This document shows, in pieces, positions 1 through 8,826 of a stretch of 64,000 nt of DNA. Numbering within the stretch: position 1 is the first letter of the stretch; every line of letters starts with the position of its first letter. This DNA comes from Rhodopseudomonas infernalis (GTDB taxonomy: Bacteria; Pseudomonadota; Alphaproteobacteria; Rhizobiales; Xanthobacteraceae), in NCBI RefSeq assembly GCF_022271405.1, contig NZ_JAJNAL010000008.1, positions 1 through 64,000 of the forward strand, read 5' to 3'. A program made the translations under genes and the position numbers. The notes below the pieces were generated by a model. That model searched no databases. It saw only the letters and a list, made by a program, of their open reading frames with translations, and was not told where the DNA came from.

Positions 1-2040
1 ATCGAGCCGCCGCCGCACCAGTTCGTACAGGCCGAGATTTTCGAAATGGCCGCCATCGGAAAGCTCGAGAAACGTCGCCTTGTGGTGATGGCCGAAGCCG
101 AGAATGCCGGAGGTCAGCCCGGGCCGGAAATAGGTCGGAACTCTCGGGCTGAAAGGCAACCGGTTCTGCGCCAGCTTCCACGGGTTGGTCACCCACAGTC
201 CCAACCGGATGTTGAGAATGGACATCACCGCGGACAGGAAGCGGTCGCGGGTGACGCCGGTGCCGATATAGCCGGCATTGGCATTGGCCGCGGCTCCGGA
301 GGCGGCCATCGCGGAGGCCAGCGTCAGCGGCCCCTGTAGCCTCAGGTAGTCTCGGCTGCGCATCCAGCCGGTGGTGGCGGAGCCGACTATCGCCGGCGAG
401 ATCAGGAAATTGTCGCCGCCGCGCAGAGCCACCTTGGGGTCGGGTTCGTTGACCAGGATCGCGTGGGCGTTGACGAGGTGATAGGGGCGGTCGCCGCGCT
501 CCTCGGCGCTGCGCACGACGTCGACGATCGTCAGTGTGTCGGCGACGTCGCTTTCTCGGGCGCTGCCCTTGGCAATCGCGTCCGTCATCGGCATGAAGGT
601 TTCCATCAGCCGGTCACGATAGAACCGGTGCAGACCGGTGGCGTTGAGGCTGCCGAGCGCTCCGATCGCTAACGCCACGACGAACAGCGATACCGCGATG
701 GTCAGACTGGTGAGCGGTTGCTTTTGAACCAGCACATGCGCCGCCAGAAATGACAGCAGGAAGAGGCCAGCGAGAAACAGCAGCGATCCGGTGATGGCGA
801 GAAATTGGCCGGCTACGCTCGGCAACTGACTTTTGGCCTTGAGGTAGTAGCCATACAGTGCGGTGCCGACGCCGCTCAGAAGCGACAGCAGGGTGCCGAC
901 CGAGCCTAGCGACACCAGCCAACCTTGGGCGTCTGTGTACGGCTTAAGGCCTGCGATGATCAGCGGCATAGCGCCGAGAAAGGCCGCTCCAACCGCGGGC
1001 GGGATGATCCAGCTCGATGCTCTCTCGAAGGTGCGGCGAAGGAAGTAGCTCCAATTCGCTGATCTGAAGGCTTGAGCAATCGCCACCAGGAGGGCTCCAG
1101 CCGCGACCAGCCCTTCGACGATCAGTTGTGCGCCCATTGCGGGGTGCACCTCGTCGAGCCCGGGGAGCTTCCACCAGATATGAGTTGTCGCGGCGACCAC
1201 GATCGCCACCGCGCCGAGCTGAGTCGACCACTTTCGTGTGCCCTGGAGTCGGCTGAGAAATGCGAACAAAATGGTGACGGTGAAGATCAGCAGCCCGACC
1301 GCCGCCGGACCGGCCAGCAAGGCGCGGTAGGTCGGACGACAGTTCAGCAGGGCCATGCCCTGTCTCTTGAGACAATCTTCTTCGAGAGACCGAGGATTGG
1401 TCAGCGCGTTGTCAAGCAGTTCAATCCCGAGAAAAATCGCGACCAGCAGCGGCAGCCAGACCGCGAGGCTGAGCAGCACGGTGCGCACCACGGCCATGAT
1501 CAGGCCGGCCAAGCCGATGTTGTCGCCCGAGGTTAGATACGAGCCGTGCTGGCGCAGGAATGCCAGGTTGGCGGTCGCCGCCTGCTGCAGCGGCGTGGCG
1601 TTGTCGGTTCGGCTTTGAAACGGAAAGCTGGTGGCGTCCGCGCCGAAGCGCGGCAGGAACCCTTTAGGATCCTTGGCCAGCGCCATCTCCTGCTCGACGC
1701 GCCGCTGACTCCAGAACCACGACAGTGCAGTGCCGATATAGCCGCCGCCCGACACCGTAGAGATGTAGTGAATGCGGGTCAGCAGTCCGCGCGACGCCAG
1801 GCTTTCGAGTACCCCGAGCGCCACCGTGGCGGCCCGGACGCCGCCGCCCGACAGCGCCAGCCCGGCTCGATAGGCCGGCGTTTGCTCCGGCCAGAGGAAT
1901 GCGTCCTCCGCGGCCAGCATACCGGCTTCGTCGAGCAAAAGCGACCCGGCTGCAGGGGAGGCCTTTGCGGTCGAAGCCTGCGCTGCTGCACCCGGATCGT
2001 TCGCGCTTCGTGCGGCTGCGTCCGCCCCGATCATCATCAT
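1..2040 (-). CDS. Patatin-like phospholipase with multi-pass membrane insertion (C-terminus cut by window edge)
   Basis: This frame runs open off the left edge, so at least 680 residues are present and the C-terminus is missing. Near the N-terminus it has the patatin oxyanion loop LSGGGVRAA (residues 63-71) and a nucleophile elbow TVSGGGYIG with Ser97. The matching catalytic Asp motif SDGGHFENLG (Asp662) comes only at the far end. Between them are roughly 500 residues rich in hydrophobic membrane segments. Patatins are Ser-Asp dyad lipid acyl hydrolases, so action on membrane lipids is likely but the substrate is unknown. The first of three consecutive ATGs was chosen because GGAGG lies 7 bp upstream. 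The gene starts 15 bp after the secreted protein on the same strand, so the two are probably co-transcribed. Confidence 0.85.
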   Translation of the reverse strand, partial: MMMIGADAAARSANDPGAAAQASTAKASPAAGSLLLDEAGMLAAEDAFLWPEQTPAYRAGLALSGGGVRAATVALGVLESLASRGLLTRIHYISTVSGGGYIGTALSWFWSQRRVEQEMALAKDPKGFLPRFGADATSFPFQSRTDNATPLQQAATANLAFLRQHGSYLTSGDNIGLAGLIMAVVRTVLLSLAVWLPLLVAIFLGIELLDNALTNPRSLEEDCLKRQGMALLNCRPTYRALLAGPAAVGLLIFTVTILFAFLSRLQGTRKWSTQLGAVAIVVAATTHIWWKLPGLDEVHPAMGAQLIVEGLVAAGALLVAIAQAFRSANWSYFLRRTFERASSWIIPPAVGAAFLGAMPLIIAGLKPYTDAQGWLVSLGSVGTLLSLLSGVGTALYGYYLKAKSQLPSVAGQFLAITGSLLFLAGLFLLSFLAAHVLVQKQPLTSLTIAVSLFVVALAIGALGSLNATGLHRFYRDRLMETFMPMTDAIAKGSARESDVADTLTIVDVVRSAEERGDRPYHLVNAHAILVNEPDPKVALRGGDNFLISPAIVGSATTGWMRSRDYLRLQGPLTLASAMAASGAAANANAGYIGTGVTRDRFLSAVMSILNIRLGLWVTNPWKLAQNRLPFSPRVPTYFRPGLTSGILGFGHHHKATFLELSDGGHFENLGLYELVRRRLD

Positions 2041-2055
2041 TGCAGATCCTCCGCG

Positions 2056-2868
2056 TCAACGTGGCCACGCCCAGGATTGCTCGTCGCTCCGGAAGGATCC
2101 GACGCGGCGTTCGAGGTCGTTGATGCGGATGAAGCCGCCCGGCTTCAGCGTGGCGTCGAACACCACGCAGGCCAGCCCGCCGGCGTCTGCGGCGTAGCGC
2201 TTGATCGTCACTTGCCGCTCGGCCAGCGGCTCGGCATAGGCCGTGCCGAAACCGAATTGCGCCCAGAACTGGCTGTTCTGTCCGCCCCTGACGACTTCGG
2301 GATTGAACGAGAAATCGGAGCGATTACTGCGGCGCCGGAATGAAAAGTAACCGTCGGGCGTCGCATCGTCGGTGCGCTTGCAGCCGTTATTCCGCGCCGA
2401 GTAATCGACGTGATAGGCCTTCAGCGTCTTGCCGTCGGCGGCGTCGCGGATCTCGCTGGAGTCGTGGTAGTAATCATAGGAGCGGATTCGCACGCTCTTG
2501 CCCGACGGGAAGTCGGGATACGCCTCACAGGATCCGTCATTTCGATAGCTGTCGCGTACCAGCGCCACCCGTCCGGTTTCAGTTGCCTGCGCGCCTTCGA
2601 CCCCGGTCTTGATGACCAGAACGCCGCGCCGGGCCGCTTTCAACACCGGCTCGTTGGCCACGTAGGCGAACGTCACCTTGCGGGCGCGACCGTCCTGCAC
2701 GTCGGCCGTGAGGCTGGCAATTGGCCACCAAGCATTGTCTCTGCGATACAACCAGGTGCCGTCATCGAGCTTTCCGGCGTTGGCGATGGCGCTGCAATCG
2801 GCGGCGGCCGTGGTGGCGGATGCGGCAAGGATCAGGCAGGCGAGCGATAGCAATTTGCGAATGCTCAT
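2056..2868 (-). CDS. Secreted hypothetical protein upstream of the patatin gene
   Basis: The predicted product has 270 residues and begins with a clear Sec signal peptide (MSIRKLLSLACLILAAS, cleavage near TAAA-DC), so it is probably periplasmic or exported. The mature part has no family I recognise. It is rich in Tyr, Arg and Asp and has a few scattered cysteines, including the first mature residue region. The open frame extends 12 codons further upstream, but the inner ATG was chosen because GGAGG lies 5-6 bp before it and because it gives a normal signal peptide. The stop lies 15 bp from the patatin start, so the two probably form one transcript, and a role alongside the lipase is an inference from that alone. 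Confidence 0.75.
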   Translation of the reverse strand: MSIRKLLSLACLILAASATTAAADCSAIANAGKLDDGTWLYRRDNAWWPIASLTADVQDGRARKVTFAYVANEPVLKAARRGVLVIKTGVEGAQATETGRVALVRDSYRNDGSCEAYPDFPSGKSVRIRSYDYYHDSSEIRDAADGKTLKAYHVDYSARNNGCKRTDDATPDGYFSFRRRSNRSDFSFNPEVVRGGQNSQFWAQFGFGTAYAEPLAERQVTIKRYAADAGGLACVVFDATLKPGGFIRINDLERRVGSFRSDEQSWAWPR

Positions 2869-3199
2869 GGCGTCCTCCACGTGCGACGCGCTTAGCTCCG
2901 GCAAAGAAAGTGGGTGCGTGAACGCGGCGTGTCTCGGGTGTCCGGCCGCCGGCCGGCATCTGCATCAGACGGCGAGATGGCGTTCCCAAGGCAGGTCGTA
3001 ATTCACCTGCACCTCCAGCCTTGCCGCTACAGCGGCGCAATCTTTTGAACTAATCGTTTACTTGCAATAACAAGTCTTCAAATACACGTGTGAGCACCTC
3101 GGACCCGAGAGATCTCACGATCCGACTATAGCACTGGTCGCGCCGCTGTCCACCGCCGCTGAAAGAATTGCGGCGGCCTTCGCGTGTGACGTAGCTAAC
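2869..3199. other. Intergenic region, promoter side of the secreted protein/patatin pair
   Basis: No convincing gene is seen in these 331 bases. An AT-richer patch at about 3040-3095 is the likely promoter region for the minus-strand pair. It holds a short inverted repeat ACTTG-N6-CAAGT at 3060-3075 that could be a regulator site. Near the end of the SGNH gene there is a separate GC-rich hairpin at 3153-3176. Confidence 0.4.
3153..3176 (-). terminator. GC-rich hairpin after the SGNH hydrolase gene
   Basis: CCGCCGC and GCGGCGG form a 7-bp stem around a 10-base loop, 24 bp past the end of the minus-strand SGNH gene. There is no T-run on the minus-strand exit side, so it may be only a weak or Rho-assisted terminator. 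Confidence 0.3.
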
Positions 3200-5215
3200 T
3201 CAGCGCACTGCGCCGGGCGGCGGCAGCGGCTGGCTGGTGACGTCGGGGGCGGACTGCAGCGACAGCACGGATTCGGCGGCCGGCACTGCGGCGTCGGCCA
3301 TCGCGGCGTGGCCTTCTGCGGACGGATGGATCGCGCCGCCATAGACGGCCGACACCACGCCCCAGGTGGCGTCGTGGATGTCGGCGGGCTGGATCGCGGC
3401 GGGCAAACCTTGGGGAAACGTCATCGCGGCGAAGTAACTGTCGTTGGCGTCGCGGATCCAGCGCGCGCGCGGCAAGTACGCGCGGAAATTGCTGGCGCCC
3501 GCACCGCAGGCCATCGGCGAGTTGGCGGCGGCGACGATGTCGCTGGTGAAGCTGTCGCCGCGCGGCGAGAAGCAGGCGCGGTCGAATTCCGGATCGGTCT
3601 CGGCGCGGGCGCAGAAGCCGTGATTGGCGAAGGTCCGCTGATGCGCGTCGACGAAGGTCATGGCGTCGGCGGATGGATTGCGGCACAGCACGCCGCCGGT
3701 GCATTGCGCCAGATCCTTCAGCCGCGGCAGGAATTCATTGTCGACGAACGATGCGACCGCGGCGAGCCGGTTCGGATCCGCGCTGAACGAGGGGTGCACG
3801 TCGAAGCCGCCGGGGCCGCCGGGGCAGGGGACGCCGCGGCTCGCCAGCGCCGGATTGGCGTAGGTGACGTAGACGACGCGCGACATGTCGTCGACCAGGC
3901 CCTTCAGCGTCTCGCGCAGCTTGGCGAAGTTCTGCGGCAGTTGCCGCTGCAGCGCGCTGCGGGATTCCTCGATCGAGCCGATCACGCCAGAGCGGCGGAA
4001 GATGCCGCGCTCGGTCGGGCTGTCGACGATGACGTCGGCGACCAGGCCGGAGAAGTTGATGTCGTTGGCGCCGACCGACAGCAGCACCAGATCGAGCCCG
4101 CGCTGCGGCTGGCGCTTGCGCGCCGCGGCGACCGCCTCGCGCAGTTCGGCGATCTGGCCGTTGACGTTGCTCGGACAGTTGGTCCCCGATTTGGTGCGGA
4201 AGCACTCGCGCGGCCGCTGCGACCCGAACAGGCCGTCTGGAATGGTGGCGCCGGTGCAGGCCAGCGGCAGATAGGTGACGGCGATGTGCGGATGGCGGGC
4301 CGCCAGCGCCAGCGCGGTGCGGGTCTGGTAGCTATACAGCGAGCGATGGCAGGCGGCGTTGAACCAGGTCGCCGAATATCGCTGCCAGTTCGCCAGCGTG
4401 TCGGGCGCCTCGCAGGCGCGGCCGCCCTTGAAGCCGGCGCGGCTCGGTCGATAGAATTGCCCGGCGGTGGCCCCGACATTGCTGATGCCGAGATAGGAGC
4501 GATAGCAGAAGCCGTCGTCCGACAGCGCGACCGGCCGATCGGGATTGCCTTCGCCCGAGGCGATCGAGTCGCCGAGGCCGGCGATGAAGAAATCGCGCAC
4601 CATGATCTCGGTCGCCACGCGCTGCGGCGCGTCGGCGCCGCTGGTGACGTCGACGGTGGCGACCGTCGGCTTGCCGTAGCGGGCGCGGAAGTTGATCGGT
4701 TCGGCGCAGTCCTGGGTGGCGTTGCGCGGGCCGTCGCCGTCGTCGAAGGTCCAGGCGCAGATCGCGCCGACCGGGATCGCGCCGCCGAGCCGCACCGTCA
4801 CCGGATGCTCGGTCGGGGTCAGGTAGCTTTCCTTGACGCCGTCACGGGTGCAGGGCTCGCTGACCCGGCCGGTCAGATCGATGCACAGCCGGTTGACCAC
4901 ATTGCGAGCCCAGCCGCGGCCTTCGCTCTGCATCCCGAGCGCCTGCTCGGACGCCAGCACGGTCAGCCCGTTCAGCGCCTCGGCCTGTTCGCGAAAATCC
5001 CGTTCCTCCCGGAACAGCCGGAAACGATTGCGGACCTCCCAGACGATCTGCATCGAGCCGTCGGTGACCGGTACGGCGGCGGCCGGCGGTGTCGCACCCG
5101 GGACGGCCGGCGGCGGCAGCGGGGTTTGCGCCGAAGCCGGGAGCGGCTGTGCGAAAAACAGGGCGGCCAGCGTCAGCAACGCCAGCGACCGAAACGAGGA
5201 CATCACGGTGATCAT
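3200..5215 (-). CDS. Secreted SGNH/GDSL-family hydrolase
   Basis: This 671-residue protein has an N-terminal signal peptide (LALLTLAALFFAQPLPASAQ) followed by a Pro/Ala-rich linker, so it is exported. The SGNH blocks are present: block I GLGDSIASGEG with Ser217, an Asn block as SVGANDINFSG, and a C-terminal block V GGAIHPSAEGHAAMAD supplying the catalytic His. The family uses a Ser-His-Asp mechanism on ester bonds, so esterase or lipase activity on a lipid, glycan ester or polyester is likely, with the substrate unknown. About 200 residues precede block I, which is more than in the simplest family members. A start four codons downstream (MSSFRS) is equally possible. The gene lies 77 bp after the YbhN-like gene on the same strand. 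A long plus-strand frame over it is a codon-bias shadow. Confidence 0.85.
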   Translation of the reverse strand: MITVMSSFRSLALLTLAALFFAQPLPASAQTPLPPPAVPGATPPAAAVPVTDGSMQIVWEVRNRFRLFREERDFREQAEALNGLTVLASEQALGMQSEGRGWARNVVNRLCIDLTGRVSEPCTRDGVKESYLTPTEHPVTVRLGGAIPVGAICAWTFDDGDGPRNATQDCAEPINFRARYGKPTVATVDVTSGADAPQRVATEIMVRDFFIAGLGDSIASGEGNPDRPVALSDDGFCYRSYLGISNVGATAGQFYRPSRAGFKGGRACEAPDTLANWQRYSATWFNAACHRSLYSYQTRTALALAARHPHIAVTYLPLACTGATIPDGLFGSQRPRECFRTKSGTNCPSNVNGQIAELREAVAAARKRQPQRGLDLVLLSVGANDINFSGLVADVIVDSPTERGIFRRSGVIGSIEESRSALQRQLPQNFAKLRETLKGLVDDMSRVVYVTYANPALASRGVPCPGGPGGFDVHPSFSADPNRLAAVASFVDNEFLPRLKDLAQCTGGVLCRNPSADAMTFVDAHQRTFANHGFCARAETDPEFDRACFSPRGDSFTSDIVAAANSPMACGAGASNFRAYLPRARWIRDANDSYFAAMTFPQGLPAAIQPADIHDATWGVVSAVYGGAIHPSAEGHAAMADAAVPAAESVLSLQSAPDVTSQPLPPPGAVR

Positions 5216-5292
5216 GAGGCGATTGACGCTTCCGATAAGGCGGAAATATGAGCGTTACCATCGCGCTGAGAAAAGCCGCTCCGCCTTGTCTC

Positions 5293-6354
5293 TCAGCGCT
5301 TCTGCGAGTGCTGCGCGACCTGGCGGACCGGGGCTGTGGCGGTCAGCGGATCGCCATGGGCGGCCCGCTTTTCCTGCCACGGCTTGACCACGCTGAGCCA
5401 CAGTTCGCGCAGGCCCATGATCGATATCGCAATGCCGAACGGCAGCAGGAAGTACAGCACGCGATAGATCAGCAGCGTCGCGATGATGTCTTCGCGGGCG
5501 AACATCGGCAGCGCCACCAGCATGGCGGCGTCGAACACGCCGAGCGAGCCAGGCGCGTGACTGGCGAAGCCCAGCAGGGTGGCGAGGATGAACACCACCG
5601 CCAGCGAAACGTAGTCGATATACGGCTCGGACGGCATCAGCAGATACATCGCCAGCGCGCAGAAGCCGAGGTCGACGACGCCGATCAGCACCTGCACCAG
5701 CGTGAGCTTGGCCGACGGCAGCACCACCTTCCAGCCGTTCTGGCCGAGCTCGCGGCGCTTCTTGCCGCTCGCCAGCCAGACGAAATAGGCCGCAATGCCG
5801 GCGAGGCAGGCGAGGCCGATCAGCTGATTGACGCGGTCCGGCAGCAGATCCATGGCGCTGGCCGCGGCCGGGTGCCAGATCATGCCGATGCCGAGCACGA
5901 ACAGATTGCCGAGCCAGAAGGTGAGGCCGGAGATGAAGCAGATCTTGGCGACGTCGATCGCCGACAGCCCGTAGTCCGAATAGATCCGGAACCGGATCGC
6001 GCCGCCGGTGAACACGGTGGCGCCGAGATTGTGGCCGATCACGTAGGAGCTGAAGGCCGACAGCGCCGCGATGCGATACGGGACGTGCAGCTTGCCGATC
6101 GTGCGCAGGGCGAAGAAATCGTAGAAGGTCAGTGTGCAGAACGCGCCGATGACACACAGCGCCGCCAGCCCGATCTGGGCCGGGCTCTTGTCGGTCAGCG
6201 CCGTCAGAATGACGTTGTGATCGACTCCCTTCAGGGTGCGGATCAGCGAGGTGATCGCAAAGCCGATAATCAGGATGCTGGCGACGATGCCGAGCCGTTT
6301 CCAGCCGACATAGGTCTTGAAGACACGCCCCAGCGCGCTCAGCAGTCGATGCAT
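5293..6354 (-). CDS. YbhN/UPF0104 family integral membrane protein (LPG synthase transmembrane-like)
   Basis: The predicted protein has 353 residues with about eight hydrophobic segments. It resembles the flippase-like transmembrane domain of lysylphosphatidylglycerol synthases and the YbhN family. A conserved-looking stretch (GHNLGATVFTGGAIRFRIY) near residue 110 and GFASHAPGSLGVFDAAM in the second half are typical of that family. There is no soluble aminoacyl-transferase domain, so it should not be called a full LPG synthase, and a role in membrane lipid handling is inferred. The frame extends 49 codons upstream, but the inner ATG has GGGAGG 4-5 bp ahead and begins a normal membrane protein N-terminus. 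Confidence 0.8.
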   Translation of the reverse strand: MHRLLSALGRVFKTYVGWKRLGIVASILIIGFAITSLIRTLKGVDHNVILTALTDKSPAQIGLAALCVIGAFCTLTFYDFFALRTIGKLHVPYRIAALSAFSSYVIGHNLGATVFTGGAIRFRIYSDYGLSAIDVAKICFISGLTFWLGNLFVLGIGMIWHPAAASAMDLLPDRVNQLIGLACLAGIAAYFVWLASGKKRRELGQNGWKVVLPSAKLTLVQVLIGVVDLGFCALAMYLLMPSEPYIDYVSLAVVFILATLLGFASHAPGSLGVFDAAMLVALPMFAREDIIATLLIYRVLYFLLPFGIAISIMGLRELWLSVVKPWQEKRAAHGDPLTATAPVRQVAQHSQKR

Positions 6355-6752
6355 TCGTCCTCCCGGCGGGGCGGCAACGCGACGGGAGCCGGCTGCGGCA
6401 CGGCCTGACACTCGGCACCCGACAAACTCATCCGCGAAAATCCTTAGGGCATAATCGGCCCGCGACGCAATCGGGCCGACGCCGTTTGGAAACCCATCCA
6501 TGGAGCGGCGGATGTCACTGGCCCTTGACGTGGCGCAAAGGAGCTAGTCGGCCGCGGCATGGCGGCCCTCGGCGTCGGACAGCTCTCACCTGCCGGTCAG
6601 ATATAGGGCGGACCAGGCGGCGGCGCCATTGTCTCGTGGGGCTCGGCGAAAACCCGGAACGGGTCTCTGTCTGTCTGGTTAACCCGGCACCCGGGGAACG
6701 CCGGCTGCGGCTAGGCAGCCTCGGACATCCAAAACCCCAGAGAGGCCATGCA
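6355..6752. other. Divergent intergenic region between YbhN-like gene and DUF892 gene
   Basis: No gene of its own is supported here, although the DUF892 frame stays open upstream without stop codons. The only recognisable signal is the EcfG-like promoter at 6656-6680 directed toward the DUF892 gene. Confidence 0.5.
6656..6680 (+). promoter_or_regulatory. EcfG-type (general stress response) promoter candidate
   Basis: GGAAC, 16 bases, then GGTT fits the alphaproteobacterial sigma-EcfG consensus GGAAC-N16/17-CGTT with one mismatch in the -10 element. It lies about 70 bp before the start of a DUF892 gene, a family often stress-induced in these bacteria. Confidence 0.45.
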
Positions 6753-7259
6753 ATGGGACTTTTTACCAAAGACATCAAGACCATGGACGATCTGTTCGTG
6801 CATCAGCTGCAGGACATTTATTACGCCGAGCAACAACTCGTGAAGGCGCTGCCGAAGATGGCCGACAAGGCCACCGATCCGATGCTGAAGCAGGGGTTCA
6901 TGACCCATCTCGAGGAAACCCGCGGGCACGTCAAACGGCTGGAGCAGGTCTTCGAAATGCACGGCGCCAAGGTCAAGGCGGTCAACTGTCCGGCGATCGA
7001 CGGCATCATCGAAGAGGCCGAGGAAACTGCCGGTGAGGTCGAGGACAAGACCGTGCTGGACGCGGCGCTGATCAACGCCGCGCAGGCCGCCGAGCACTAC
7101 GAGATCGTCCGTTACGGCAGCCTTGTGGCGTGGGCGAAGCGGCTGGGCCGCAACGATTGCGCCGCCGTGCTGCAGAAAACGCTCGACGAAGAAAAGGCCA
7201 CCGACAAGAAGCTGACCACCCTCGCGGAGACATCGATCAACATCCGCGCCGCCAGCTGA
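6753..7259 (+). CDS. DUF892 / YciE-YciF family ferritin-like protein
   Basis: The 168-residue protein is almost entirely helical and matches the YciE/YciF (DUF892) four-helix ferritin-like family. The signature LFVHQLQDIYYAEQQLVKAL lies near the N-terminus, and further Glu/His pairs (HLEET, AEHYEIVRYG) could make a di-metal site. Members are linked to oxidative, osmotic and general stress, but their biochemical activity is not well defined. The ATG was chosen because AGAGAGG lies about 7 bp upstream and homologues begin at MGLFTKDI. An EcfG-like promoter upstream and a strong hairpin terminator downstream suggest a single-gene stress transcript. Confidence 0.85.
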   Translation: MGLFTKDIKTMDDLFVHQLQDIYYAEQQLVKALPKMADKATDPMLKQGFMTHLEETRGHVKRLEQVFEMHGAKVKAVNCPAIDGIIEEAEETAGEVEDKTVLDAALINAAQAAEHYEIVRYGSLVAWAKRLGRNDCAAVLQKTLDEEKATDKKLTTLAETSINIRAAS

Positions 7260-7286
7260 CCTAACAGCGGCTGATAGCATGAGGCT

Positions 7287-7316
7287 AAACGCCGCGCAGG
7301 CACCTGCGCGGCGTTT
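7287..7316 (+). terminator. Strong (bidirectional) hairpin terminator after DUF892 gene
   Basis: AAACGCCGCGCAG and CTGCGCGGCGTTT pair perfectly over 13 bp around a GCAC loop, with T residues at the exit and A residues at the entry. It sits 28 bp past the stop codon and could also serve the minus-strand membrane gene. Confidence 0.8.
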
Positions 7317-7393
7317 GTCATGCCGACGTCACGAGAACTACGCGAGGCCGACTACCTCAGAGTTGTATTGTTTGACGGCCGGGTGACAGGCGC

Positions 7394-7834
7394 TTAGTTG
7401 CGGCGCAAGGCGAAGTGTGCGCCGCAGAACGCCATCGCGGCTCCGAGCAGAAGCGTCGCCAGACCGGCGACCACGCCTGCCGTGCTCGGCCCGGCGGAGG
7501 GTGCGGAGGCTGCCTGTCCGGCGGCGGCCAGCACCAGTACACCAATGGCGATCAGGAATTGTCGCATCCGCGGCGGGATCTGCCCGGCGGCGGCGCGATG
7601 CATCAGTGTCGCGGTGAAGTAGCCGCCGGCGAAGCCCGCCGTTGCCACCAGCCACCACGCCAATGCCGCCCGGGCCGGCATGAATTCGGCGAGGTCGCTC
7701 CGCCACAGCCCGCCAAGATCCAGCCCCAGGCGTTGCCCCAGCATGTGCAGCGCCAGCGCCAGCAGCACGCCGCTCACCAGAGCGCCGGCGAAGATCAAAT
7801 GACGGGCGAAATAGGCGGTCTCGGGTCTGGGCAT
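7394..7834 (-). CDS. Small integral membrane protein, unknown function
   Basis: A 146-residue protein with four predicted hydrophobic segments. The first is LIFAGALVSGVLLALALHML near residue 14, the second is in the ALAWWLVATAGFAGGYF region, and two more lie in the C-terminal half. No enzymatic motif or family was recognised. The ATG at MPRPETAYF was taken as the start because the longer frame upstream is Pro/Cys-rich and unlike a protein N-terminus. It is divergent from the next gene, with about 160 bp between starts. Confidence 0.55.
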   Translation of the reverse strand: MPRPETAYFARHLIFAGALVSGVLLALALHMLGQRLGLDLGGLWRSDLAEFMPARAALAWWLVATAGFAGGYFTATLMHRAAAGQIPPRMRQFLIAIGVLVLAAAGQAASAPSAGPSTAGVVAGLATLLLGAAMAFCGAHFALRRN

Positions 7835-7996
7835 GGCGCTCGGCGGCGGAGGGGCTGCACAGAGTTGTAGGAAACGGAGATGCTGTCGGCAAGCGACGAC
7901 GGGGGTGGGGCCAGCAACAGTGGGCCAAACAGGCGGATCGACGCATTGCAAGGGGGCGTGGACTGCGGCAATGACGCGGAGAGCACGGAGGGGCGA

Positions 7997-8587
7997 GTGG
8001 CAAGGGCGGATCCGAAGACTGGCGTGAAGCCGGGGGCCTACGCTTTCAAAGCGTCCCTGATCGGCGCGGCGCAGCAGTTCGAACTTACCGATGACGGCCT
8101 GCTGTGGCGGGTCGGCCCGAAATCCGGGCTATGGCCCTACGCCAGCATCAAGCAAGTGCGGCTCAGCTTCCGGCCGGTGTCGATGCAATCGCAGCGCTAC
8201 CGGGCGGACCTCGAGGACAACAATGGCGCGCGGGTGCGGATCCTGTCGACGACCTGGCAGACCGTGGCGCTGATGGCGCCGCAAAACGACGCCTACAGGG
8301 CGTTCATTCTGGAGTTGCACCGACGGATGCTGGCGGCCGGTAGCCGCGCCGAACTGATCGGCGGACTGCGTCCGGCCATCCACACCGCCGCGCTGGTGAT
8401 CGTTGCGCTGGTGGCCGCGGCAATGACCGGGCTGCTCGCCCGCGCGGTCGCGACTGGCTCCTGGCCGGGCGCTTTGTTTATCGCGGGCTTCGCCGCCTTG
8501 TTCGGCTGGCAGATCGGCGGCTTCATCCGCCGCAACCGCCCACGGCGCTACGATTTCGACGATGTACCAAAGGATCTGCTGCCGTAG
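7997..8587 (+). CDS. Hypothetical protein with soluble N-terminal domain and two C-terminal membrane helices
   Basis: With a GTG start the product is 196 residues. The first half is a soluble, beta-rich domain (FELTDDGLLWRVG, ASIKQVRLSFRP) reminiscent of PH-like sensor folds. Two hydrophobic helices follow (AALVIVALVAAAMTGLLA and ALFIAGFAALFGWQIGGF), and the C-terminus is basic then acidic. The function is unknown. The GTG was preferred because GGAGGGG lies 4 bp upstream. The frame is open for 39 more codons upstream, with an ATG at 7880 as the alternative start. Confidence 0.6.
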   Translation: MARADPKTGVKPGAYAFKASLIGAAQQFELTDDGLLWRVGPKSGLWPYASIKQVRLSFRPVSMQSQRYRADLEDNNGARVRILSTTWQTVALMAPQNDAYRAFILELHRRMLAAGSRAELIGGLRPAIHTAALVIVALVAAAMTGLLARAVATGSWPGALFIAGFAALFGWQIGGFIRRNRPRRYDFDDVPKDLLP

Positions 8588-8721
8588 GCCGGGCCACAGT
8601 GGTGCGCTGCGTGGACAAGACGTGTCCGATGACCATCGCAGGCGCGCGTCCGGCGCCAAATGACCACCTTCCACATTTCGGCTATTTCGTAACGACGGTG
8701 TGTTCGCTTCTGCTGGGCGGT

Positions 8722-8744
8722 ATTCGTACTATCATTCGCAATAA
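8722..8744 (-). promoter_or_regulatory. Fur-box-like site upstream of ftrABCD
   Basis: Read on the minus strand this is TTATTGCGAATGATAGTA and continues; the ATTGCGAATGAT half matches the classical alphaproteobacterial Fur box closely, while the other half is degenerate. It lies about 85 bp before ftrA. A TTCTAAA half-site, as in Irr control elements, follows at 8748-8754. Iron-responsive repression of ftrABCD is the expected consequence. Confidence 0.45.
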
Positions 8745-8826
8745 CCCTTCTAAATGCGTCGCGGGATCAAAAGCGTTCGCTGGTCCGTCTTGCTAGTTAG
8801 TCTCTGTTTCACAATGGGGACGACCG

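Noticed and set aside
3308-5251. Plus-strand frame of 647 codons over the SGNH hydrolase
   Set aside because: The minus-strand protein has all SGNH blocks and a signal peptide; this is its shadow.
5293-6354. Calling the YbhN-like protein a full lysylphosphatidylglycerol synthase (MprF)
   Set aside because: Only the transmembrane part is present; the soluble aminoacyl transferase domain is missing.
8599-8796. 65-codon plus-strand frame before ftrA
   Set aside because: It overlaps the Fur-like promoter region, has no ribosome site, and has no protein-like features.
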